A stretch of 64,000 bases of DNA from Muribaculaceae bacterium. GTDB lineage: Bacteria > Bacteroidota > Bacteroidia > Bacteroidales > Muribaculaceae. Every line of letters begins with the position of its first letter. Within the stretch, counting starts at the first letter, position 1. The translations under genes were made by a program, and so were the position numbers. Below are positions 29,398 through 40,062 of this stretch, in pieces. Under the pieces are notes generated by a model. The model did no database searches. It was not told the DNA's origin and worked only from the letters and a program-made list of their open reading frames with translations. Location: assembly GCA_023665425.1 (NCBI GenBank), contig JAMPDX010000003.1:59640-123639 (forward strand), written 5' to 3'.

Positions 29398-30474
29398 TTA
29401 GAAGTGCCAACCCATTGTGGTACAGAGGGCCATAAGCACAAGGTTGCATAATGCAATGGGCATGAGATACTTCCATTCGAAGGCGAGCATCTGGTCGATA
29501 CGTATACGGGGGAATGTCCATTTGAACCAGATAATCACAAATGAGATGAAGAAAGCCTTGAGCACAAACCATACTGTGCCGGGGATATAATCCATAATGG
29601 CGTTGAAGCCGTCCCAGCCGTTCACGTGGAAGGGCATCCAGCCACCGAGGAACATGAGTGAGCAAATACCAGAGACGATAAACAGGTTGAGATATTCAGC
29701 TAAATAGAAGAAACCGAAGTGGATACCGGAGTACTCTGTATGGTAACCGGCAGTCAACTCATGTTCTGCCTCAGGAAGGTCGAAGGGACCACGGTTAGTC
29801 TCTGCTGTGGCTGCAATTACATATATGATGCAAGCAATAATTGCGGGGATGTGACCGGTGAAGATGAACCAACCTCGATTCTGTTCTGCAACGATCTCAG
29901 TGATGTCCATTGAGCCTGCGAAGAGCACCATAGTGATGATTGCTATACCGAGTGACAATTCGTAGCTAATCATCTGTGCACCTGAACGCATTGCACCGAT
30001 GAGGGTGTACTTATTATTGGAGGCCCAACCGGCAAGTAAGATACCAAGGATACCTACTGAGCTGACCGCCAGAATGAAGAATATACCGATGTTGTAGTTG
30101 ATAATCTGCATTCCCTTACCCCATGGCAGGCAAGCGAGCATTGTTACAGATGAGGCAATCACCAGATAGGGAGCCAGTTTAAAGAGGAATTTGTCTGTAC
30201 CTTTCAGCGGGATAAGCTCCTTGAGAAGGATTTTGAACATGTCGGCAAAAACCTGCAACAGACCCCATTTACCCACACGCATAGGGCCGAGGCGACATTG
30301 GAACCATGCGCACAATTTGCGCTCATATAATATATAGAACAGTGCGAGCACAGTGTATGCCAAAAGCACACATACGCCTATAAGGATACATTCCACAAGC
30401 ACGGCAGCCCATTCAGGCATTACCCCAAGCAGCAGATTATTTATCCAGTTTGTTACTACGCTGAAATCAAACAT
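29398..30474 (-). CDS. nuoH: NADH-quinone oxidoreductase subunit H
   Basis: Membrane subunit at the junction of the two arms that forms much of the quinone chamber. It has 358 aa and eight or nine helices, with RLGPMRVGKWGLLQ and the acidic AETNRGPFDLPEAEHEL loop that is the NuoH signature. In most genomes nuoI follows directly; here atpD does. Confidence 0.97.
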   Translation of the reverse strand: MFDFSVVTNWINNLLLGVMPEWAAVLVECILIGVCVLLAYTVLALFYILYERKLCAWFQCRLGPMRVGKWGLLQVFADMFKILLKELIPLKGTDKFLFKLAPYLVIASSVTMLACLPWGKGMQIINYNIGIFFILAVSSVGILGILLAGWASNNKYTLIGAMRSGAQMISYELSLGIAIITMVLFAGSMDITEIVAEQNRGWFIFTGHIPAIIACIIYVIAATAETNRGPFDLPEAEHELTAGYHTEYSGIHFGFFYLAEYLNLFIVSGICSLMFLGGWMPFHVNGWDGFNAIMDYIPGTVWFVLKAFFISFVIIWFKWTFPRIRIDQMLAFEWKYLMPIALCNLVLMALCTTMGWHF

Positions 30475-30599
30475 AATTTCTTAAGATAACTATTGATATT
30501 CTTGAGTTAGTTCAGTTATAGGTTATTTTAAGGGTGCTCACCAGCCCAGTCATAAGTCGTATAGAGTTACAATTTGGCAACTAAGTGAGCCGGAGAGGA

Positions 30600-32231
30600 T
30601 TATCGGTCAATGTCAGGAATAACGAAGTCGAGAGCTGCTCCGATAACTATGAGGTCGGCAATCATGTTGCCCTTACATGTAAGGTCCATTACACCTACAA
30701 GGTTGAAGCAGGGGCTCTGGAAGTGCAGACGATAAGGGTTCTTGTTGCCATCACTCTCAATGTAGACACCGAAAGCACCGCGGCTTGCCTCTACCTGCTG
30801 ATACCAGCGGCCAACAGGAAGCTTGACAATCTTGGGCACCTGTGCGCGAATCGGGCCTTCTGGGATACGGTCTACGAGCTGCTCAAGAATCTTCACACTC
30901 TCTTCAATCTCTCGCATACGCACCATATAACGAGCGAAGCTATCGCAACCGTCTTCGAGTACCTCTTGGAAGTCTACATCTGCATAGCATGCATAAGGAT
31001 GCTTCTTACGGGTGTCGCAGCTCCAGTTTGAGCCACGTCCCGAAGGTCCGGTGATATCGTAGTTGATTGCATCTTCTTTAGTGAGGATACCAACACCCTT
31101 CATACGATTGCGAGCAATAATATTGCCGGTAAAGATTTTGTGATATTCTTTTAGGCGCTCCGGCATAATTGCGCAGAACTCTTTGACATCCTTCACGAAA
31201 TCAGGGTGCAGGTCGGCGATTACACCACCTATCACATTGTAGTTCATACTCATGCGAGCACCGCAAGTCTTCTCGAAAATGTCAAGCACAATCTCACGCT
31301 CGCGGAATCCATAGAAAAAGCAAGTGGTGGCACCCATATCCATTGAGGTACAACCGAAGGCAAGCAGGTGGGAAGAGATACGCATGAGCTCATCCATCAT
31401 TGTACGTATTACCTGAGCACGTTCGGGCACTTCAAGCCCCATAGCTTTCTCAATGGCCATACATAGGCAATGACGGTTCATATGGGCTGACATATAGTCC
31501 ATACGGTCAGTAAAGTGAAGTGTCTGAGGATAAGTGAGACCCTCGCTCAACTTCTCGATACCGCGGTGAATGTATCCTGATACCACATCAACCTTTTTAA
31601 CAGTCTCACCGTCAATAGCAGCGCGGAAGCGCATTACACCGTGGGTCGAGGGGTGCTGAGGGCCGATGTTAACCACATAATCATTATCGCCAAAGACTTT
31701 GCCTTTAATCTTCTTGATAGTGCCATCGGGTTGCTCCTCGAGTGTATATGTGTCGTCCTCGTGCTCTTCATCCTCCATACGGATAGGATTCAGTTTGGGG
31801 TCAGCATCATAATCCTTACGTAGAGGGTAACCTACCCAATCATTACGCAGGAAGAAACGACGCATATCAGGATGGCCGATAAACTCAATACCGTAAAAAT
31901 CGTATACTTCTCTCTCCTGGAAGTTAGCCACCTTCCAGAGGTCAGAGACGGAGTGGATGCGCGGCTGCTCACGGTCAGCTATTTGGACCTTGACAGAGAG
32001 CATCTGCCAGTCATGAGAAGTAGAGGTGAGGTAGTATATCACACCGAGGGACTCCTTCCAGTCCATACCGATAACGGCAGAGAGGACATCAAAGTCGAGC
32101 TCGGGATCTTCCTTAAGAGCCTTTGCAAAAGCGTGCCAGTCCTTGTCGGGGACAGTGACAAGTAAAGTCTGCCCTTCCTCGAAGGTAGCTGACGGGCATA
32201 TTTTGCTGAGTTTATCTTGAAGAATAGCCAT
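30600..32231 (-). CDS. nuoCD: NADH-quinone oxidoreductase fused subunits C and D
   Basis: Fusion of the 30-kDa (C, residues 1 to about 140) and 49-kDa (D, about 165-543) subunits of the peripheral arm. The C part has WKVANFQEREVYDFYGI, the D part the quinone-site region GPQHPSTHGVMRF with the His and Tyr region that contacts the quinone head. The linker (about 140-165) is acidic. It is 543 aa; NuoCD fusions occur in Bacteroidetes and enterics. Confidence 0.96.
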   Translation of the reverse strand: MAILQDKLSKICPSATFEEGQTLLVTVPDKDWHAFAKALKEDPELDFDVLSAVIGMDWKESLGVIYYLTSTSHDWQMLSVKVQIADREQPRIHSVSDLWKVANFQEREVYDFYGIEFIGHPDMRRFFLRNDWVGYPLRKDYDADPKLNPIRMEDEEHEDDTYTLEEQPDGTIKKIKGKVFGDNDYVVNIGPQHPSTHGVMRFRAAIDGETVKKVDVVSGYIHRGIEKLSEGLTYPQTLHFTDRMDYMSAHMNRHCLCMAIEKAMGLEVPERAQVIRTMMDELMRISSHLLAFGCTSMDMGATTCFFYGFREREIVLDIFEKTCGARMSMNYNVIGGVIADLHPDFVKDVKEFCAIMPERLKEYHKIFTGNIIARNRMKGVGILTKEDAINYDITGPSGRGSNWSCDTRKKHPYACYADVDFQEVLEDGCDSFARYMVRMREIEESVKILEQLVDRIPEGPIRAQVPKIVKLPVGRWYQQVEASRGAFGVYIESDGNKNPYRLHFQSPCFNLVGVMDLTCKGNMIADLIVIGAALDFVIPDIDR

Positions 32232-32407
32232 ATATTTATGTGGTGGATTTCCTTATTTGTTATATATCTGGTTTGTACCTTGATTTAGTCTTGGGCTTTT
32301 CGGTCAACATTTCGGGTGGCTTAATACTAATTAATTATTGCTGTCTGCCGATGCCTCAAAGCGAGCAAGTGACCAAGGATTAAATTTGTGTCAGTGCTTA
32401 GCTTTAA

Positions 32408-33025
32408 TTAGTATTTACCAACCTCAGATGCATTCTGACGGAAGAAGTCTTCGATTTTTTCTTTGCGATTTTCGCCTCCGAAGAATTTCTGCACTTTGAT
32501 CTTGCGCTGCAGCTGCATCAGGCCGTAGAACATAGCTTCCGGACGCGGGGGACAGCCGGGAATATATACATCTACAGGTAGAATCTGTTCTACGCCGGGG
32601 ACTACACAATATGAGTTCTTGAAGGGCCCGCCACTGACTGCACAGCCACCACAAGCGATAACATAGCAAGGTTTTGCCATCTGCTCATAAAGGCGACGGA
32701 GCACGGGCGCCATACGGTGCACGATAGTACCCTGTACCATAATATAGTCAGCCTGACGGGGAGAGTTACGAGCCACCTCAGCTCCATAACGAGCCATATC
32801 ATATCGAGCAGCGCCGAGACACATAAACTCGATAGCACAGCAGCTGGTACCGAAACAAAGGGGCCACAGAGAGTTTGCTCGACCCCAGTTGATGAGTTGG
32901 TCCAACTTTCCCACCACGACATTTGCGCCGGTAGCATTAAGCTCTTCGACCAAGGACTCAATATATTCATTGTCCTTGAAGTCTTCATGCTTCATATCAC
33001 GAATATGTGGATTTTTTACTGCCAT
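32408..33025 (-). CDS. nuoB: NADH-quinone oxidoreductase subunit B (cluster N2)
   Basis: Carries the terminal 4Fe-4S cluster N2, which reduces quinone. The four Cys ligands are seen in [20 protein letters not shown] and [11 protein letters not shown] at 33025 gives 205 aa and a 10-nt overlap with nuoA; a TTG at 33046 would lengthen it further into nuoA. The gap to nuoCD is 176 nt, without an obvious gene. Confidence 0.96.
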   Translation of the reverse strand: MAVKNPHIRDMKHEDFKDNEYIESLVEELNATGANVVVGKLDQLINWGRANSLWPLCFGTSCCAIEFMCLGAARYDMARYGAEVARNSPRQADYIMVQGTIVHRMAPVLRRLYEQMAKPCYVIACGGCAVSGGPFKNSYCVVPGVEQILPVDVYIPGCPPRPEAMFYGLMQLQRKIKVQKFFGGENRKEKIEDFFRQNASEVGKY

Positions 33026-33387
33026 TTGAGAGCTCCTTTCCGCCAAGCGTAAGCAAGGCCTAAAATCAATATAAACATGAACACAGCTATACTAATCAAT
33101 CCGTTGGGACCGAGGGCGCGACAAATCACTGCCCACGGATAAAGGAAGACAGTCTCAACGTCGAACACAAGGAAGAGGATAGCGAAAAGATAGTAACCCA
33201 CCTTGAACTGCAACATGGAGTCGCCACGAGTAGGGATACCACACTCATAGGGCTCGGACTTTTTAACAGAAAATGAGAGCGGAGAGATTAGCTTAGCTAT
33301 CAGAAGGGCAGCAAATACAAGACCAAGACCCGTGACTACAGCCGTAATCGCAAGGTCGCCATTGCTGATGCCTAACAGTAGGTTCAT
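33016..33387 (-). CDS. nuoA: NADH-quinone oxidoreductase subunit A
   Basis: A 123-aa membrane subunit with three helices and the conserved SEPYECGIP loop that lines the quinone entry. First gene of the interleaved nuo-atp locus, about 70 nt downstream of a good Bacteroidetes promoter. No nuoE, F or G is nearby. Confidence 0.95.
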   Translation of the reverse strand: MNLLLGISNGDLAITAVVTGLGLVFAALLIAKLISPLSFSVKKSEPYECGIPTRGDSMLQFKVGYYLFAILFLVFDVETVFLYPWAVICRALGPNGLISIAVFMFILILGLAYAWRKGALKWQ

Positions 33388-33464
33388 ATAAAGTGTTGAA
33401 TATTAGTTATTTAATTCGTTGTAGTAGATTTAAGAGGGTAAGAGTGCTCCTCGATTTCTGTTCG

Positions 33465-33493
33465 CAAAGTTAATCATTTTTTCTGACATGCAA
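33465..33493 (-). promoter_or_regulatory. Promoter of the nuo-atp locus
   Basis: On the - strand, TTG (33493-33491), 18 nt, then TAACTTTG (33472-33465). The implied leader before nuoA is about 70 nt. This is the only strong promoter I see for the 18-kb set. Confidence 0.6.
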
Positions 33494-33824
33494 AACATTT
33501 TTAACACTTTTCTTGAAAAAAATATGCCGTGAAACATAGCTCAAACACGCCTCCGGGAATTTTGGCAGATTCTAATTGTAGCGAATCTCTTTTCAGATGT
33601 TAGTGCATATAGAGTGCGACATGCATAATATGGACAAAAGGCGAGCAATGAGCGGCATTATGCCACTATTGTGACTTAATTAAATCTCCTTTGGGCGCAC
33701 AGTTCTTTCTTTTGTCTATATTCATAGGTAAGGATGGACTAATATTTTGACCTTGCTATAACTTAAAGAGCAGCAAATCCATCCCCAAAAAGATAGATTT
33801 GCTGCTCCTAAAATAAAAATGTGG
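33494..33824. other. Gene-free stretch between nuoA promoter and lipoprotein gene
   Basis: A/T-rich, without a convincing reading frame. It ends in a hairpin (33768-33807) assigned to the neighbouring lipoprotein gene. Confidence 0.5.
33768..33807 (-). terminator. Terminator of the uvrA-lipoprotein unit
   Basis: Perfect 12-bp stem GAGCAGCAAATC / GATTTGCTGCTC with a 16-nt loop. On the - strand the sequence continues TTTAAG after the stem, 17 nt past the gene. Confidence 0.7.
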
Positions 33825-34214
33825 CTATCTGATGGTGTCTTGGCCTACTGTGTCTGTGGCGGCGACATTGAGACCGGGACGGTGAGCAGACAGGGCATTA
33901 AGATAGAGGGAGAAGTAATGAAACAAAGTATCATTTTGCACTTGGGTAAGATGATAATCCATCTCTGCCGGGTACTTCTTGTTTATCTCCATCATGCGCT
34001 GCTCGAGGCCGGTGCTTAAAGCGGCCACTCTGTCGGTAGAGTCGTTCACACTTATATTATTAAGTGAGTCAGTGTATGCGGTGTATGTGGCCAATATCTC
34101 TTCATACATTTCATCCACCAGGCGTGTGTCGACTTTGCTCTCTTCTTTCTTTCGACAACCTGCAAGTGAGGCTGTTATTGCGAGTAACAACGTAATTTTC
34201 ATCAAGCTTCTCAT
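33825..34214 (-). CDS. Small lipoprotein, function unknown
   Basis: A 129-aa protein with signal peptide and lipobox L-A-G-C (Cys at about residue 20), then a run of Lys and Glu (RKKEES). The rest is mostly predicted helix with many Asp, Asn and Thr. Family not recognised. The ATG at 34214 overlaps the uvrA stop by 4 nt, so translation is coupled to uvrA; a second Met four codons in is an alternative start. Confidence 0.75.
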   Translation of the reverse strand: MRSLMKITLLLAITASLAGCRKKEESKVDTRLVDEMYEEILATYTAYTDSLNNISVNDSTDRVAALSTGLEQRMMEINKKYPAEMDYHLTQVQNDTLFHYFSLYLNALSAHRPGLNVAATDTVGQDTIR

Positions 34215-37051
34215 TGTTCCAAGAGTTTTTCTTTTAGAAATTTACCGGTATAAGATTCGGCATTTTGAGCTACTTGTTCCGGTGTGCCTACAGCTACAAT
34301 CTTTCCTCCGGCATTTCCCCCCTCGGGGCCTATGTCAATAATGTGGTCGGCACACTTTATCACATCAAGGTTGTGCTCAATAATCAAGACTGTGTGGCCC
34401 CGCTCTACAAGCGCCCTTAAGGATTTCAGCAGAGTACTTATATCATTGAAATGCAGTCCGGTAGTAGGTTCATCAAAGATAAATAGCGTTGGCTCGCTTT
34501 TCTCTTGTGAGAGGTAGTAGGCCAACTTGACACGCTGATTTTCGCCTCCGGAGAGAGATGATGAATTTTGGCCCAACTTGATATATCCCAGGCCCACATC
34601 GGCCAATGGCTTGAGCTTGCGCACAACACGCTTATCTCCAGCTGTGCCCGACTCATTGAAGAACTCAATAGCTTGATTGACAGTCATATCAAGGATATCA
34701 TCAATATTCTTGTCACGATACTTTATATCCAAGACATCCTGCTTGAAGCGCTTTCCGTTGCATGAAGGACAAGGCACGGAGATATCAGCCATGAATTGCA
34801 TTGGGATAGTAATAATGCCCTCACCTTTACACTCATCGCAACGGCCACCATCTGTATTGAAGCTGAAGTAAGACGGGGTGAAACCGAGTTGACGCGCGAG
34901 AGGCGTCTCGGCGAAGAGGCGACGTATCTCGTCGTAAGCCTTCAGGTATGTTGCAGCATTGCTGCGGGTAGAAGTACCGATCGGATTTTGGTCAACAAAC
35001 TCCACATGTTTTATGGCATCCAGATCACCTGAGAGCCCTTTGTGGGTACCCGGTGCATCTGTCACTTCATCGAGTCGGCGCTTGAGGGCCTTATACAGGA
35101 TATCCTTAACCAATGTGGATTTGCCACTGCCGCTGACACCGGTGACCACGGTCATAACTCCGAGGGGGAAACGGACATCCATACCTTTAAGATTGTTCTG
35201 CCGCGGGCCTTGCACCTCGATAAATTTATGCCATGGCAGACGAAATTTGGGCACCGGGATGTCCAGTTTACCACGCAGATATCGCAGAGTATAGCTGCCG
35301 GCATCAGACACTTTTTCATTCAACGCATCTTTGATGGGGCCGGCATACACCAGATTTCCGCCCAAGCGTCCGGCATCCTTACCTATATCTATTATATAGT
35401 CAGCCATGCGCATTATCTCCTCATCGTGCTCCACTATCACCACGGTGTTGCCGAGCTGCTGCAGCGAGCGGAGCACTTTTATAAGGCGGTCAGTATCGCG
35501 CGGGTGCAGACCTATTGACGGCTCATCGAGGATATATAGCGACCCAACAAGACTGCTGCCAAGGGTTGTGGCCAGATTGATACGTTGACTCTCCCCTCCG
35601 GAGAGAGTTGACGATAATCGGTCGAGGCGCAAATAGCCCAGCCCAACATCTTGCAGGAATGAGAGTCTGTTTCGTATCTCCGTGAGTAGACGCTCTGCTA
35701 TGAGAGTATCATTGTGGTCAAGCTGCAATTGCATGAAAAACTCACGCAGGTCATCAATTGACATTGTCACCAATTCGGTGATACTTTTGCCCCCGACCTT
35801 AACATATTCGGCATCAGGGCGCAACCTCTTGCCCCCGCAGGTGGGACATGTGCGTTTGCCGCGATACCGAGCTTTCAGCACTCTATATTGTATCTTATAC
35901 TGATTTTGGTCTACCCAGGCAAAAAAGCCATCAATACCATACCAGTCGCCACTCTCGTAAGCCTCATGCAGGGTATTGCCAGAGTTTGCGCCGTGCCACA
36001 GGAAGTCTTTCTGCTCCTGGGTCAAATCGCAATAAGGGGTATGGATGGGGAACTTATACTTCGCTGCCACGCGTATCAGGTCTTGCTTACACTCACCCAT
36101 CTTTTCGCCACGGAAGCACTGCACGGCATCTTCATAAATACTCTTTGTCTTGTCGGGTATCACAAGGTCCTCATCAATACCCATCACCTTACCAAATCCC
36201 TCGCAGGTGGGGCAGGCGCCGTATGGATTATTGAAATTGAACATTAGGTCTGTGGGTTCGCGAAACTCCATACCGTCGGCATTGAAGCCCCCGGTGTACT
36301 CATAGCTGTGCACCCCGTCATCCTCCCATGCCTTGACAATACACTTGCCGTCACCCTCATACCAAGCAGTTTCGATGGAGGATGCCAAGCGACTTTCCTC
36401 ATCATGGTCATCTGATATAGCAAGGCGGTCAATAAGCAGGTTGAAACCTTTTAGATCAATCTTCTTCCGGGTGAGGATATCCGATATGTCTTCAAACTCT
36501 CCGTCATGCTCCAGACGAGAATATCCCTCCTTTAGCAGAATATCCAATTGCTGAGCGTCGGTGCGCCCGTAGGGGATTTGCAACGGCGCAAGTATGGCAA
36601 TACGAGTGCCAACAGGGAGTTTGGTGGTAGCCTTGGCTACAGTCTCGGGAGTGAAGCGTTGCACCCTAACGCCACTGACAGGGCTTATGGTCTGCCCAAC
36701 TCTGGCGAAGAGCATACGCAGATAGTCATATATCTCGGTAGCCGTGCCGACGGTGCTTCGAGGATTACGTGTGTTAACCTTTTGTTCAATAGCAATAGCC
36801 GGCGGCAAGCCTTTGATATAATCACATTCGGGCTTGTTCATACGGCCCAAAAATTGACGGGCGTAAGCCGACAGAGACTCCACATAGCGCCTTTGTCCCT
36901 CAGCATAAAGGGTGTCGAATGCAAGCGAACTCTTGCCACTGCCACTGACACCGGTCACCACAACCAACTTGCCACGAGGTATCTCCACGTCAACATTCTT
37001 GAGATTATTGACGCGTGCTCCCTTGACAATTATATTTTCGTTATTCTTCAT
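34211..37051 (-). CDS. uvrA: Excinuclease ABC subunit A
   Basis: DNA damage recognition ATPase of nucleotide excision repair, 946 aa, acting with UvrB and UvrC (not in this window). Two ABC modules are visible: Walker A motifs GVSGSGKSS and GVSGSGKST, signatures [12 protein letters not shown] and [12 protein letters not shown], and zinc-finger Cys pairs (CPTC..., [24 protein letters not shown]). ATG at 37051 is preferred over a TTG two codons upstream. There is no SOS-box-like sequence I can identify. Confidence 0.98.
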   Translation of the reverse strand: MKNNENIIVKGARVNNLKNVDVEIPRGKLVVVTGVSGSGKSSLAFDTLYAEGQRRYVESLSAYARQFLGRMNKPECDYIKGLPPAIAIEQKVNTRNPRSTVGTATEIYDYLRMLFARVGQTISPVSGVRVQRFTPETVAKATTKLPVGTRIAILAPLQIPYGRTDAQQLDILLKEGYSRLEHDGEFEDISDILTRKKIDLKGFNLLIDRLAISDDHDEESRLASSIETAWYEGDGKCIVKAWEDDGVHSYEYTGGFNADGMEFREPTDLMFNFNNPYGACPTCEGFGKVMGIDEDLVIPDKTKSIYEDAVQCFRGEKMGECKQDLIRVAAKYKFPIHTPYCDLTQEQKDFLWHGANSGNTLHEAYESGDWYGIDGFFAWVDQNQYKIQYRVLKARYRGKRTCPTCGGKRLRPDAEYVKVGGKSITELVTMSIDDLREFFMQLQLDHNDTLIAERLLTEIRNRLSFLQDVGLGYLRLDRLSSTLSGGESQRINLATTLGSSLVGSLYILDEPSIGLHPRDTDRLIKVLRSLQQLGNTVVIVEHDEEIMRMADYIIDIGKDAGRLGGNLVYAGPIKDALNEKVSDAGSYTLRYLRGKLDIPVPKFRLPWHKFIEVQGPRQNNLKGMDVRFPLGVMTVVTGVSGSGKSTLVKDILYKALKRRLDEVTDAPGTHKGLSGDLDAIKHVEFVDQNPIGTSTRSNAATYLKAYDEIRRLFAETPLARQLGFTPSYFSFNTDGGRCDECKGEGIITIPMQFMADISVPCPSCNGKRFKQDVLDIKYRDKNIDDILDMTVNQAIEFFNESGTAGDKRVVRKLKPLADVGLGYIKLGQNSSSLSGGENQRVKLAYYLSQEKSEPTLFIFDEPTTGLHFNDISTLLKSLRALVERGHTVLIIEHNLDVIKCADHIIDIGPEGGNAGGKIVAVGTPEQVAQNAESYTGKFLKEKLLEQ

Positions 37052-37168
37052 TAGCAAATGTTGTTAAGTGATGTTCAGAAAGCACCTGAACCATTTACAG
37101 CAAATGACACCCCGGACACAAAGCCACAGTTACAAGGCCCCAAATGTAGCCGGATATGTCTGCTTCAA

Positions 37169-37210
37169 TATATAATTGAGTCCGCTCCAAAAAGCGGACT
37201 CAATTATATA
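37169..37210 (-). terminator. Strong terminator of the sigma factor gene
   Basis: An 18-bp uninterrupted stem (37169-37186 with 37193-37210) around loop CCAAAA, containing GAGTCCGCT / AGCGGACTC. It lies 24 nt past the sigma factor stop and about 120 nt upstream of uvrA. Confidence 0.85.
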
Positions 37211-37233
37211 TAGTTACTTACTCTTGAAAGTGC

Positions 37234-37824
37234 TTACACACTTAGAGCAATGTTACGCTCATTGGCAATGCGACGCATATTCATCAGTGCATAACGCATA
37301 CGCCCGAGGGCTGTATTGATACTCACACCGGTAGTTTCAGCTATCTCTTTGAAACTCATGTTGCGATAATAGCGCATCATAAGCACTTCTCGCTGGCTCT
37401 CCGGGAGTTCCTCCACAAGCATTCGTACGTCATCTTTAATCTGGGCATCAATCAAGATATCTTCGATGGTATCCTCGCTCAGCTCTTTGCGATTGAGCAG
37501 GTCGACATCATCCATGTCGCAGCTTTGCAGGTTCTCCGACTTCTCCTGGCGATAAAAATCGATTATAAGATTGTGCGCAATACGGGTGATCCACGCAGGG
37601 AACTTTCCGTTGTCAGTGTACTTTCCCTTGCGAATATTAGTTATTGCTTTGACGAAGGTGTCTTGGAAGATATCATTTGCCACATCCTCATTCTTGACGA
37701 TGCGTAGTATGTAGTTGAATACTCGGTCCTGATGTCTCTGGAGCAAAGTATCAAAAGCGTCATTATTGCCTTGTGCATAAGCTTTTACCAACTGCTCGTC
37801 GGTCATGCTTAACATATTTACCAT
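37234..37824 (-). CDS. RNA polymerase ECF-type sigma factor
   Basis: A 196-aa sigma-70 family factor with only regions 2 and 4. Region 2 includes DIFQDTFVKA and FPAWITRIAHNLIIDFYR; region 4 has LPESQREVLMMRYYRNMSFKEIA with a helix-turn-helix, then NTALGRMRYAL. No anti-sigma gene is adjacent, which differs from the FecI/FecR-type pairs common in Bacteroidales. Met1, Met4 and Met7 are all possible starts. It has its own promoter and terminator, hence a single-gene unit. Confidence 0.93.
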   Translation of the reverse strand: MVNMLSMTDEQLVKAYAQGNNDAFDTLLQRHQDRVFNYILRIVKNEDVANDIFQDTFVKAITNIRKGKYTDNGKFPAWITRIAHNLIIDFYRQEKSENLQSCDMDDVDLLNRKELSEDTIEDILIDAQIKDDVRMLVEELPESQREVLMMRYYRNMSFKEIAETTGVSINTALGRMRYALMNMRRIANERNIALSV

Positions 37825-37922
37825 TCTATTTCCGTTGTTTTGTGAAGTAGATATGTACTATAGGCTAATGTTGTTTTAAGGGTTAATTGATGTTACTATA
37901 AATGACTTTATTTTTCCGAATA

Positions 37923-37954
37923 CAAAATTAGTACTTTTTGCTCTTATAGCCAAA
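37923..37954 (-). promoter_or_regulatory. Sigma factor gene promoter
   Basis: On the - strand TTTG (37954-37951), exactly 20 nt, then TAATTTTG (37930-37923). Matches the housekeeping consensus closely and implies a leader of about 90 nt. Confidence 0.7.
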
Positions 37955-38055
37955 TATTTTTAGCAAATATTTGTGAAAAAGACTGTACTTTTCTTAACTA
38001 CAGCACAATAAATCCTTAATTTGTCAGTTGTGTCTTTAGAAACCCTTTATAGACT

Positions 38056-39159
38056 ATGTCGGCAATTAATAATCCGAGGCACGGCGGCCATAATACCATT
38101 GCCATGCGAGCAGCGAGCCTGTTTGCTATTTTCTGTATTCTCGCTTCCATAGCTATGGTGAGAGATGGCAGGCTCTTTTCATTCTCCATCGGCAGCAAAT
38201 CGACAGCATTTGCTGACAGCACTGCCGCAATGCTACATGGCTCCGACTCTTATACTATCCATACCGACAAGTTAGACAAAGGCATCATCGGCTATGCCGG
38301 GCCGGTACCTTTAAATATCTACATAACAGATGGGCGTATAGACTCTGTCCGCGCTTTGCCCAATACCGAGACACCGAGTTTTTTTGCTAAGGCCTCTGCC
38401 CTTCTCTCTGCCTGGGATGGCATGACTGTCGAAGAGGCTCGCAATAAGCAAGTAGATGCTGTAAGCTCAGCTACCTACTCCTCCAAGGCTATAATCGGCA
38501 ATATGCACGCCGGGCTTGATTCTATTGCCAATTCATCCAAAGAAAATGACTCTGCCGGAGACGATGTCAAGATAGGATTTATTTGTGCGCTTTTGGTGGC
38601 CTTCGCTGCTGCAATCTTACCGCTATTCATCAAGAATAAGTGGTATAGAATAGTGCAACAGGTGCTAAATGTTGCCGTGTTGGGCTTCTGGACCGGCACA
38701 TTCCTCGACTACACAATTTTCTTGAAAGTATTTGCTAATGGCATACCGTTTGCCTTCTCATCCTTGTTGATGATATTGCTGTTTGTGGTTGCCTTTTTAT
38801 ACCCCCTGTTTGGGCGCAGCAGCCATTATTGCGCATGGGTATGTCCGTTGGGCTCACTACAGGAATTGTGTTCACATGTCCCACTCCCAGAGTTGCATTT
38901 ATCAGTCGGCACTGTCAAGGTGCTCACCACTGTTCGCAATATTTTATGGTGTCTGTTAATCATCAGTTTATGGACCGGCTTATTTGCATCATGGATTGAT
39001 TATGAACTCTTTACAGCTTTTATTGTGAAAAGTGCATCCACTGTGGTTCTCATAGTTGGCGTCTTGTTTATAATATTATCATTGTTTATTATGAGACCCT
39101 TCTGCCGCTTTGTGTGCCCTGTAGGCTCTCTCCTCAACCATTCTGAAAATCGTAATTAG
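38056..39159 (+). CDS. Membrane FMN-binding and 4Fe-4S electron-transfer protein (NosR/RnfG-like parts)
   Basis: A 367-aa predicted redox protein. A first membrane helix (about 18-35) is followed by an extracytoplasmic FMN-binding domain (about 65-160) with the flavinylation-type motif DAVSSAT (Thr140), where ApbE-type enzymes attach FMN in relatives. Then come five or six membrane helices and two cytoplasmic CxxxCP motifs, YCAWVCPLGSL (Cys259, Cys263) and FCRFVCPVGSLL (Cys350, Cys354), as in NosR-type Fer4_5 domains. It may carry electrons across the inner membrane to the outside. It is followed 33 nt later by a membrane-anchored nitroreductase, the likely partner. Donor unknown; no ApbE in the window. 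Confidence 0.85.
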   Translation: MSAINNPRHGGHNTIAMRAASLFAIFCILASIAMVRDGRLFSFSIGSKSTAFADSTAAMLHGSDSYTIHTDKLDKGIIGYAGPVPLNIYITDGRIDSVRALPNTETPSFFAKASALLSAWDGMTVEEARNKQVDAVSSATYSSKAIIGNMHAGLDSIANSSKENDSAGDDVKIGFICALLVAFAAAILPLFIKNKWYRIVQQVLNVAVLGFWTGTFLDYTIFLKVFANGIPFAFSSLLMILLFVVAFLYPLFGRSSHYCAWVCPLGSLQELCSHVPLPELHLSVGTVKVLTTVRNILWCLLIISLWTGLFASWIDYELFTAFIVKSASTVVLIVGVLFIILSLFIMRPFCRFVCPVGSLLNHSENRN

Positions 39160-39192
39160 GGCCTGTTTAATAAAAATCTCTAAGCATCTCTC

Positions 39193-39840
39193 ATGAAAGC
39201 ATCTAACTGGATAAACATTCTGCTGGGAGCCGGCATCGTGGCTATGGCCGGGCTATTAGTAACCAATAGCGCAGCCCTCAGCAATGAGAATACACAAGAG
39301 GAGCAAACCTCTTCAACTACAAATCAATCAGCAATTGATTGCATCATGACTCGCAGCAGCGTGCGCACATACACTGACAGGGAGATACCCGACTCTGTGG
39401 TGCAGACTTTGTTGAAGGCGGGAATGGCTGCCCCCACGGCTATGAACAAACAACCATGGCAGTTCGTCGTAGTGACCGACCAAGCCACTCGCGATGCCAT
39501 ATCCGAGACTGACGATGCCATACGTTCCAAAAACGCAGCGGTGGTGATAGTGGCATGTGGTGATCTTGAGAAAGAGGGTGACGGCCCGGGGGCTGAGTTC
39601 TGGATTCAAGATGTGAGTGCAGCCACAGAGAATATTCTGTTAGCTGCCCATGCACAGGGCCTTGGCGCGGTGTGGTGTGGTATTTACCCGATTTCAGCAC
39701 GCGTTGAGAACATCAGCAAGATACTCGAGCTACCCGAACACATTATCCCCCTCAGCGCCATCTGCATCGGCTATCCCGACGGCGAGCAACGCCCCAAAGA
39801 CAAATGGAACCCGGAAGCCATCCACTACGGCAAGTTCTAA
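39193..39840 (+). CDS. Membrane-anchored nitroreductase-family flavoprotein
   Basis: A 215-aa nitroreductase fold (residues of about 48-215) with the FMN-phosphate contact region TRSSVRTYTDREIP, AAPTAMNKQPWQFVVV and the late GLGAVWCGIYP. Unlike the soluble family, it begins with a hydrophobic segment (about 9-29) and a Ser/Thr/Gln-rich linker, which suggests export or a signal anchor facing the periplasm. It forms a unit with the upstream flavin/4Fe-4S protein. The substrate cannot be told from sequence. Confidence 0.85.
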   Translation: MKASNWINILLGAGIVAMAGLLVTNSAALSNENTQEEQTSSTTNQSAIDCIMTRSSVRTYTDREIPDSVVQTLLKAGMAAPTAMNKQPWQFVVVTDQATRDAISETDDAIRSKNAAVVIVACGDLEKEGDGPGAEFWIQDVSAATENILLAAHAQGLGAVWCGIYPISARVENISKILELPEHIIPLSAICIGYPDGEQRPKDKWNPEAIHYGKF

Positions 39841-39962
39841 CCTTACCAAAAAAAGGTAAATTCAAGCTTCGCAAGTAGTATCTAATTTAATATGTAGTCC
39901 ATAGATTTACAGTTTGTTAATATTTTACACGTTAACTTGCGATACATGAATGGGTAAATAAT

Positions 39963-40011
39963 AAAGAGCGAGAAGGTGCAATCCCTTGGGATTAGCACTT
40001 TCTCGCTCTTT
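39963..40011. terminator. Bidirectional terminator between nitroreductase and ftsH
   Basis: AAAGAGCGAGAA (39963-39974) pairs with TTCTCGCTCTTT (40000-40011), with further pairing inside (GTGC/GCAC, ATCCC/GGGAT). A-rich on the left and T-rich on the right, so it can serve both convergent genes. Confidence 0.88.
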
Positions 40012-40062
40012 ATTTCTATAATCGCAGCGGGTTATAACCTGACACAAGTCTTTCCGTAGGAC

